A DNA stretch of 64,000 bases from an uncultured Oscillospiraceae bacterium (GTDB lineage Bacteria > Bacillota > Clostridia > Oscillospirales > Oscillospiraceae). Position 1 is the first letter of the stretch, and every line of letters starts with the position of its first letter. Positions 59,168-64,000 of this stretch are shown piece after piece. The position numbers and the translations under genes were made by a program. The DNA lies in contig CALXCU010000090.1 in the NCBI GenBank assembly GCA_944386885.1, positions 1 to 64,000 on the forward strand, written 5' to 3'. Under the pieces are notes generated by a model. That model did no database searches. It was not told the DNA's origin and was given only the letters and a program-made list of their open reading frames with translations.

Positions 59168-61162
59168 TCAGCTCTTCCGGGCGTTTTTCTTAGCTTTTGG
59201 CTTGGCCCAGCCCGCCTTGCGCTTGGCGTGGGACTCGTTGTGCTCCCCCCGCACCCCCGCCTGCTTGAGCCGGGGTTTGCCGCCCCTGCCCTCCCGGCGT
59301 CCGGAGGGGGCGTTCTTCTCCCCCTTGCCATTCCGGCCCGGCTGGGCGGAACCGCCGCCCTGGCCCGGCCGGGTGGGCCGGAGCAGGCAGCCCTTGCCGT
59401 AGCCGATCAAATCCTCCCGGCCCGCCTTGTGCAGCGCCTCCAGCACCAGGGGGCGCTTATCGGGCCGCTTCCACTGCATCAGGGCCCGCTGCATGGCCTT
59501 GTCGTGGGCATTGGTGGGGACATAGACCGGTTTCATGGTACGCGGGTCCAGCCCCGTATAGTACATGCAGGTGGACAGCGTCCCCGGCGTGGGATAGAAG
59601 TCCTGGACCTGCTCGGGCTGGCGGCCCGTCCGGTTGAGCCATTCGGCCAGCTTCACCGCGTCCTGGAGGGTGCATCCCGGGTGGGAGGACATGAGATAGG
59701 GCACCACATACTGCTCCTTGCCGTACTTCTGATTCAGGCGGTCGTACTTCTGCTTGAACTTCTCGTAGACCTCGATATGGGGCTTACCCATATAGTCCAG
59801 CACCCCGTTGACACAGTGCTCCGGGGCCACCTTCAGCTGCCCGGAGACGTGGTACTTCACCAGCTCGGCGAAGAACTCCCCGCTCTTGTCCTGGAGCATG
59901 TAGTCGTAGCGGATGCCCGAGCGGATGAAGATCTTCTTCACCCCCGGGATGGCCCGCAGCTCCCGCAGGAGCTTTAAATAGTCGCTGTGGTCGGCATCCA
60001 GGTTGGGGCAGGGGGTTGGGGCCAGACAGGCGCGGTTCTTGCACAGGCCGTGCTGGATCTGCTTCTGGCAGGAGGGGTGGCGGAAATTGGCCGTGGGCCC
60101 CCCGACGTCGTGGATATATCCCTTGAAGAGGGGGTGCTTTGTGAGCATCGTTACCTCTCGGATGATGCTCTCATGGCTGCGGGAGGTGATCATCCGGCCC
60201 TGGTGGAAGGCCAGGGAGCAAAAATGACACGCGCCGAAGCACCCCCGGTTGTGGGCCACCGAGAAGCGCACTTCCTCAATGGCGGGCACGCCCCCCATGG
60301 CGTCGTACATGGGGTGGGGCTCCCGAGTGTAGGGCAGCTCGGCCACCGCGTCCAGTTCCCTGGTGTCCAGGGGCATGGCCGGCGGGTTGGCGATGAGGTA
60401 CTTGTCCCCGTGGCGCTGGACGATGGCCCGGCCCCGGATGGGGTCGTGCTCGTCGTACTCCACCTGGTTGGCCAGGGCATAGGCCCGCTTGTCCCGGACC
60501 ACCTCCTCAAAAGAGGCCACCTCCACCCGGGGATAGCGGCACGCCTCCGGGCTCTCCGCCAGGAAGCAGGTGCCCTTCACGGCGGTGATTTCCCCCACCG
60601 GCGTCCCGGCGGCCAGGGCGGCGGCGATCTCCCGGGTGGCCCGCTCCCCCATGCCGTAGGTGAGCAGGTCGGCCTGGGCGTCTAGGAGGCCGGAGCGGCG
60701 GACCCTGTCCTCCCAGTAGGCGTAGTGGGCGTACCGCCACAGGGAGGCCTCCAGCCCGCCGATGATAAGGGGGATGTCCCCAAAGGCCTCCCGCACCCGG
60801 TTGGCATAGACGATGGTGGCCCGGTCGGGGCGCAGCCCGGCCCGGTTTCCCGGGGAATAGGCGTCGTCATGGCGGCGCTTCTTGGCGGCGGTGTAGTGGG
60901 CCACCATGGAGTCGATGTTCCCCGCCGAGAGCATCACCCCCAGCCGGGGCTTCCCCATGGCGGCAAAGGCCGCGGCGCTGTGCCAGTGGGGCTGGGCCAG
61001 CACCGCTACCCGGGAGCCCTCCGCCTCCAGCACCCGAGAGATGATGGCCGGGCCGAAGGTGGGGTGGTCCACATAGGCGTCCCCGGTGATGATGAGAAAA
61101 TCATACCAGTACCAGCCCCGGTCCACCATGTCCTCTTTGGATACGGGTAAAAACTGATTCAT
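59168..61162 (-). CDS. YgiQ family radical SAM protein
   Basis: The 664-residue protein has the YgiQ plan: an N-terminal B12-binding-like domain (PVSKEDMVDRGWYWYDFLII), a central radical SAM core with CFGACHFCSLAFHQGR, and RSGIRYDYML and YPTPGTLSTCMYYTGLDPRT in the DUF3362 C-terminal part. A basic Lys/Arg-rich tail of about 55 residues may bind nucleic acid. No reaction is known for the family. The ATG at 61162 has GAGG close by. It begins seven bases after the phosphatase-GNAT stop on the same strand. Confidence 0.92.
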   Translation of the reverse strand: MNQFLPVSKEDMVDRGWYWYDFLIITGDAYVDHPTFGPAIISRVLEAEGSRVAVLAQPHWHSAAAFAAMGKPRLGVMLSAGNIDSMVAHYTAAKKRRHDDAYSPGNRAGLRPDRATIVYANRVREAFGDIPLIIGGLEASLWRYAHYAYWEDRVRRSGLLDAQADLLTYGMGERATREIAAALAAGTPVGEITAVKGTCFLAESPEACRYPRVEVASFEEVVRDKRAYALANQVEYDEHDPIRGRAIVQRHGDKYLIANPPAMPLDTRELDAVAELPYTREPHPMYDAMGGVPAIEEVRFSVAHNRGCFGACHFCSLAFHQGRMITSRSHESIIREVTMLTKHPLFKGYIHDVGGPTANFRHPSCQKQIQHGLCKNRACLAPTPCPNLDADHSDYLKLLRELRAIPGVKKIFIRSGIRYDYMLQDKSGEFFAELVKYHVSGQLKVAPEHCVNGVLDYMGKPHIEVYEKFKQKYDRLNQKYGKEQYVVPYLMSSHPGCTLQDAVKLAEWLNRTGRQPEQVQDFYPTPGTLSTCMYYTGLDPRTMKPVYVPTNAHDKAMQRALMQWKRPDKRPLVLEALHKAGREDLIGYGKGCLLRPTRPGQGGGSAQPGRNGKGEKNAPSGRREGRGGKPRLKQAGVRGEHNESHAKRKAGWAKPKAKKNARKS

Positions 61163-61169
61163 ATAAACC

Positions 61170-62345
61170 TCAAATCTCGTCAAAATGGATGGGCCGCACC
61201 CGGTAGCTGATATCCTTCTCCATCTGGTCCAGCGGCCCCAGGTGGCCGGGCCGCTCCCCGATCTTCCGGAAGCCGTGGCGGACGTAAAAGCGCTGGGCGG
61301 GCCCGTTCCCCGGCGCACAGAGGAGGTCGAGCTTCTCCCGGCCCAGGCCGCGGAAGATAGACACCGCCTGGCCCAGGAGCTGGGGGGCCAGCCCCCGCTT
61401 CCGGAACTCCGGGGCCAGGGCCAGGAAACGGATGTGCCCCGCCCCCTCCTGCCGGTTCAGGGTCAGGTGCAGCTCCACCACCCCTGCCGGCCGGTCCCCC
61501 AGCATGGCCACGCTGGCCCAGCGGGGGTCCACCCCGGTCCGCTCCAGAGCGTCCTGAAAGAAAGCGGCGGCGTCATACCCGCTCTCCTCCCCGTAGAGCC
61601 CCGTCCAGGTCCCACGGTGAAGGGCACAGAAAAAGGCCTCATCCCCTTTCTCCAGGGGCCGGAACCAGAAATTGGCGTCGGCCACGGCGTTTTTCTGGTC
61701 CTTCCACCAGCGCTGCCGGGCCAGAGTGGAGATGCCTTCGCTCAGGTGGGCGTTGTCGTTGCGGAAGGCGATCTCCAGCCGCCCGTCCTCCGCCTTCAGG
61801 CAGGTGACCCCCGTGTTGTCGCAGTGGCCCAGGCCGGGCATGGCCTCTACGGGCAGGCCGTCCACCTCCGCCTGGAGGCAGCGGATGATGTCCCCGTGGC
61901 TGAAGACCGCCACCGTCTGCCCCGGGTGGCGGGCGGCAATGTCCCGCACCGCCACCAGGATGCGCCCTCTGGCCTCCTGCCGGGACTCGCCGTCCCGGTT
62001 CTTCCAGCGGGGGTCGCAGTGGCTGTAGAGGGCATACTGGGCGGCGTCGAACTTGGCCACCTCTCCCCAGGTGTGGTCCTCCCACACCCCCATGGAGATC
62101 TCCCGCAGGTCGGCCCGGGTGTACAGAGGCAGCCCCTTTGGCTCGCAGACCGCCCGGGCGGTGGTCTGGGTGCGGAAGAGGTCGCTGGAATAGGCCGCGT
62201 CGATGGCCACATCCCGGAAGCGCCCGGCCAGGGCGGCGATCTGCCGGTAGCCGTTCTCAGTGATGAGGGAATTGTACCAGCCGTGGATGCGCCGGTAGAG
62301 ATTCCCCTCCGCCTCGGCATGGCGAATGATGTACAGGGTGGTCAT
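61170..62345 (-). CDS. Fused histidine phosphatase and GNAT acetyltransferase
   Basis: The 391-residue protein joins two enzymes. Residues 1-205 are a phosphoglycerate-mutase-like phosphatase with the nucleophile in LYIIRHAEAEGN and the second His in AVFSHGDIIRCL. From about 215 comes a GNAT acetyltransferase (GWTGLYGEESG-like region, IRFLALAPEFRKRGLAPQLL, RFYVRHGFRKIGE). I know both families only as separate proteins in most genomes. Substrates are unknown; coupling to a sugar phosphate or small amine is possible. The ATG at 62345 follows GAGAGG. Confidence 0.88.
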   Translation of the reverse strand: MTTLYIIRHAEAEGNLYRRIHGWYNSLITENGYRQIAALAGRFRDVAIDAAYSSDLFRTQTTARAVCEPKGLPLYTRADLREISMGVWEDHTWGEVAKFDAAQYALYSHCDPRWKNRDGESRQEARGRILVAVRDIAARHPGQTVAVFSHGDIIRCLQAEVDGLPVEAMPGLGHCDNTGVTCLKAEDGRLEIAFRNDNAHLSEGISTLARQRWWKDQKNAVADANFWFRPLEKGDEAFFCALHRGTWTGLYGEESGYDAAAFFQDALERTGVDPRWASVAMLGDRPAGVVELHLTLNRQEGAGHIRFLALAPEFRKRGLAPQLLGQAVSIFRGLGREKLDLLCAPGNGPAQRFYVRHGFRKIGERPGHLGPLDQMEKDISYRVRPIHFDEI

Positions 62346-62479
62346 GGTTTTCTCGTCTCTCCTCAGATCCGGTAGTCGTTCAGCGCGGCGTGAGCCCGCT
62401 CGCCGCAGGCATGCGGGTCCAGAGAGACGACACCGCTTCCGTCCAAGGGAGGACCCTCCTTTCCTCTCTTCTCTCTGAT

Positions 62480-63400
62480 CTACCAGGGTTTCACACCGCC
62501 GGTAAGGCGGGAGACCGCGGAGAGCCCCTGCCGCCGGCAGAGCTCTTCCAGGCCGTCCCGGACCCTGATGGGGGCGTAGGGGTCGGCGAAAAGGGCTGTG
62601 CCCACCGCCACGGCCGAGGCCCCCGCCAGCATGAGCTGCGCCGCGTCCTCCGCCTTGCTCACGCCGCCCATGCCCAGAATGGGCAGCTTTACGGCCTGGG
62701 CCACCTCCCACACCATGCGCACCGCCACCGGCAGCACCGCCGGGCCCGAGAGTCCCCCGGTGTTCATCTTTAAAATAGGCCGGCGGGTGTTTACATCGAT
62801 GCGCATCCCCCGCAGGGTGTTGATGAGGGACAGGGCGTCGGCCCCCGCCTCCTCCACCGCCCGGGCGATTTCGGTGATATCGGTGACGTTTGGGGAGAGC
62901 TTCACCATCACAGGGGTCCTCCCCGCGTGGGCCTTGGCCACCCGGGTGACCTCGGCGGCCAGCTCCGGCCGGGTGCCGTAGGCCAGGCCCCCCGCCTTCA
63001 CGTTGGGGCAGGAGATGTTCACCTCAATCAGGTCCACCCCCGCCGCCGAGAGCTTTTCGCACATGATCCCGTACTCCTCGGGGGTATTGCCCGAGATGTT
63101 GGCGATGACCTTCAGGTCATACTGGCGCAGGAAGGGCAGCTCCTCCTCCAGGAAGGCGTCCACCCCGGGGTTTTGCAGGCCCACCGAGTTCAGGATGCCC
63201 ATGGGGGTCTCGGCGATGCGGGGAGGCGGGTTGCCCTCCCGCCGGTGGAGGGTCAGGCCCTTGGCACAGATACCCCCCAGCTCCGAGAGGTCGTAGAACT
63301 GTCCGTACTCCCGGCCAAAACCGAAGGTCCCCGAGGCCACCACCACCGGGTTTTTCAGGGTGACCCCCGCCAGGTTCACCGATAAATCCACGTTAGACAT
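62480..63400 (-). CDS. pyrD: Dihydroorotate dehydrogenase B, catalytic subunit
   Basis: The 306-residue FMN enzyme oxidises dihydroorotate in pyrimidine synthesis. Class 1B marks are the catalytic Cys of EVNISCPNVKAGG, the FMN site ASGTFGFG and GMGGVSKAEDAAQLMLAGA. Electrons go to NAD via PyrK, whose gene overlaps its start by 8 bases upstream. ATG 63400 (MSNVDLSVN) has GGAGGTGG upstream within pyrK. A gap of 134 bases to the phosphatase-GNAT gene has no obvious terminator. Confidence 0.96.
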   Translation of the reverse strand: MSNVDLSVNLAGVTLKNPVVVASGTFGFGREYGQFYDLSELGGICAKGLTLHRREGNPPPRIAETPMGILNSVGLQNPGVDAFLEEELPFLRQYDLKVIANISGNTPEEYGIMCEKLSAAGVDLIEVNISCPNVKAGGLAYGTRPELAAEVTRVAKAHAGRTPVMVKLSPNVTDITEIARAVEEAGADALSLINTLRGMRIDVNTRRPILKMNTGGLSGPAVLPVAVRMVWEVAQAVKLPILGMGGVSKAEDAAQLMLAGASAVAVGTALFADPYAPIRVRDGLEELCRRQGLSAVSRLTGGVKPW

Positions 63401-64000
63401 TCCAGTCCACCTCCTGCGCGTCAAACACCGGGCCGTCCTTGCACACATGCTTCATGGTCCCGTCGGCCATCTGCACCGCGCAGCCCAGGCAGGCCCCCAC
63501 GCCGCAGGCCATCCGCTCCTCCAGGGAGACCTGGCAGGGCACGCCGTACTCCGCCGCCACCTTGGCCACATTCTTCAGCATGGGCTTGGGGCCGCAGGCC
63601 AAGACCGCTGTAAAGTTCTTATCCTTTTCAAGCACGTCCCGGAGCTGGGCATCTACAAACCCATGGCGCCCAAGGGTTCCGTCGTCACTGCAAAGGAACA
63701 CTGCTTGACAGAATTCCTGGAACCGGTCCACCAGCATGGCCCGGTCCGCCGAGCGGAAGCCCAGCACGGCCGTACTTCTTCCGCGGGTGAAGCCGGCCTG
63801 CCCCAGCAGGGGAGGAACGCCGATGCCGCCCCCGACCAGGAGCAGCCGGTCCTCCCGGTCCACCCGGAAGCCGTTGCCCAGGGGGCCCAGCACATCCAGG
63901 GTGTCCCCCGCCTTCCGGCGGTAGAGCCACGCGGTGCCCTCCCCCCGCACCTCAAAGACAATGGAGGCGGTGTCCTGGGGAGCGTCCGCCCCGCACAGGC
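63393..64000 (-). CDS. pyrK: Dihydroorotate dehydrogenase B, electron-transfer subunit (partial, runs off right edge)
   Basis: The frame is open to base 64000 and ends at 63393, overlapping pyrD by eight bases. It covers the FAD/NAD-binding parts (VFEVRGEGTAWL, LVGGGIGVPPLL, LACGPKPMLKNV) and the C-terminal [2Fe-2S] motif RMACGVGACLGCAV with a last Cys in KHVCKDGPVF. PyrK passes electrons from PyrD to NAD. The N-terminal FAD domain is beyond the window. Gene order pyrK-pyrD matches that in other Firmicutes. Confidence 0.95.
   Translation of the reverse strand, partial: LCGADAPQDTASIVFEVRGEGTAWLYRRKAGDTLDVLGPLGNGFRVDREDRLLLVGGGIGVPPLLGQAGFTRGRSTAVLGFRSADRAMLVDRFQEFCQAVFLCSDDGTLGRHGFVDAQLRDVLEKDKNFTAVLACGPKPMLKNVAKVAAEYGVPCQVSLEERMACGVGACLGCAVQMADGTMKHVCKDGPVFDAQEVDWNV

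Noticed and set aside
1..64000. CRISPR arrays, tRNA/rRNA genes, insertion sequences
   Set aside because: No regular spacer-repeat pattern, no cloverleaf with a T-arm consensus, and no transposase frame were found by eye.

Overview
The window looks like chromosomal DNA of a spore-forming, GC-rich Clostridia, most likely Oscillospiraceae (Flavonifractor/Pseudoflavonifractor-like). That placement is inferred from the gene families: a pro-sigma-K half gene, a large 2-hydroxyglutaryl-CoA dehydratase activase, glycine/betaine reductase component B, a GT4-CsaB fusion and a DUF1292 protein. No rRNA or tRNA gene is visible to confirm it.

Region 1 (1-14.6 kb) is the most unusual part. At the left edge a large serine recombinase of the sigma-K-element (SpoIVCA) type reads off the window. 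At 14.6 kb, on the same strand, lies the 5' half of sigK. It loses homology right after the Arg-Cys-Ile-Glu-Asn motif, which is where skin elements interrupt sigK in Bacillus and Clostridioides. The 14 kb between them carries a 60-aa protein, a DUF1177-AroM pair, an M18 aminopeptidase, a C39-like peptidase, and one operon combining a complete dipeptide-type ABC importer with three different M20 hydrolases. The simplest reading is a sigma-K intervening element with peptide-uptake cargo. The decisive 3' half of sigK would be just left of the window.

Region 2 (15-30 kb) holds housekeeping and regulatory genes: a Na/Pi transporter with PhoU domain, cytidine deaminase, a PadR/HAAS/membrane-protein operon with a palindromic operator, an orphan histidine kinase, a 1489-aa activase with a hairpin-rich leader, alr and a MazF-type toxin without a visible antitoxin, and a radical SAM protein.

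Region 3 (30-43.7 kb) is cell-envelope rich: a class A penicillin-binding protein, a DUF1292 protein, a probable 6S-like RNA, an FMN riboswitch with ribU, a HAD phosphatase, a PiT phosphate permease whose ribosome-binding site lies in a hairpin, two glycosyltransferase genes (one fused to CsaB), DUF4330 and PAP2 proteins, rarA and a hemolysin-III protein.

Region 4 (43.8-47.5 kb) is a decaying betaine/glycine-reductase-type locus: a TetR regulator with repeated operator motifs, a component B gene with an apparent 5' frameshift, and a chimeric reading frame joining the start of the GrdF/GrdH-type selenoprotein subunit to the end of a BCCT betaine transporter.

Region 5 (47.6-64 kb) has a Cys-rich small protein behind a mother-cell-type promoter, trpS, tagO/wecA and UDP-GlcNAc 2-epimerase, three small unknown genes, a phosphoesterase, a TetR regulator, ftsK/spoIIIE, uppP, a nucleotidyltransferase, a YgiQ radical SAM protein, a phosphatase-GNAT fusion, and pyrD with the start of pyrK, which runs off the right edge. 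No CRISPR array, insertion sequence or prophage structural gene was seen.
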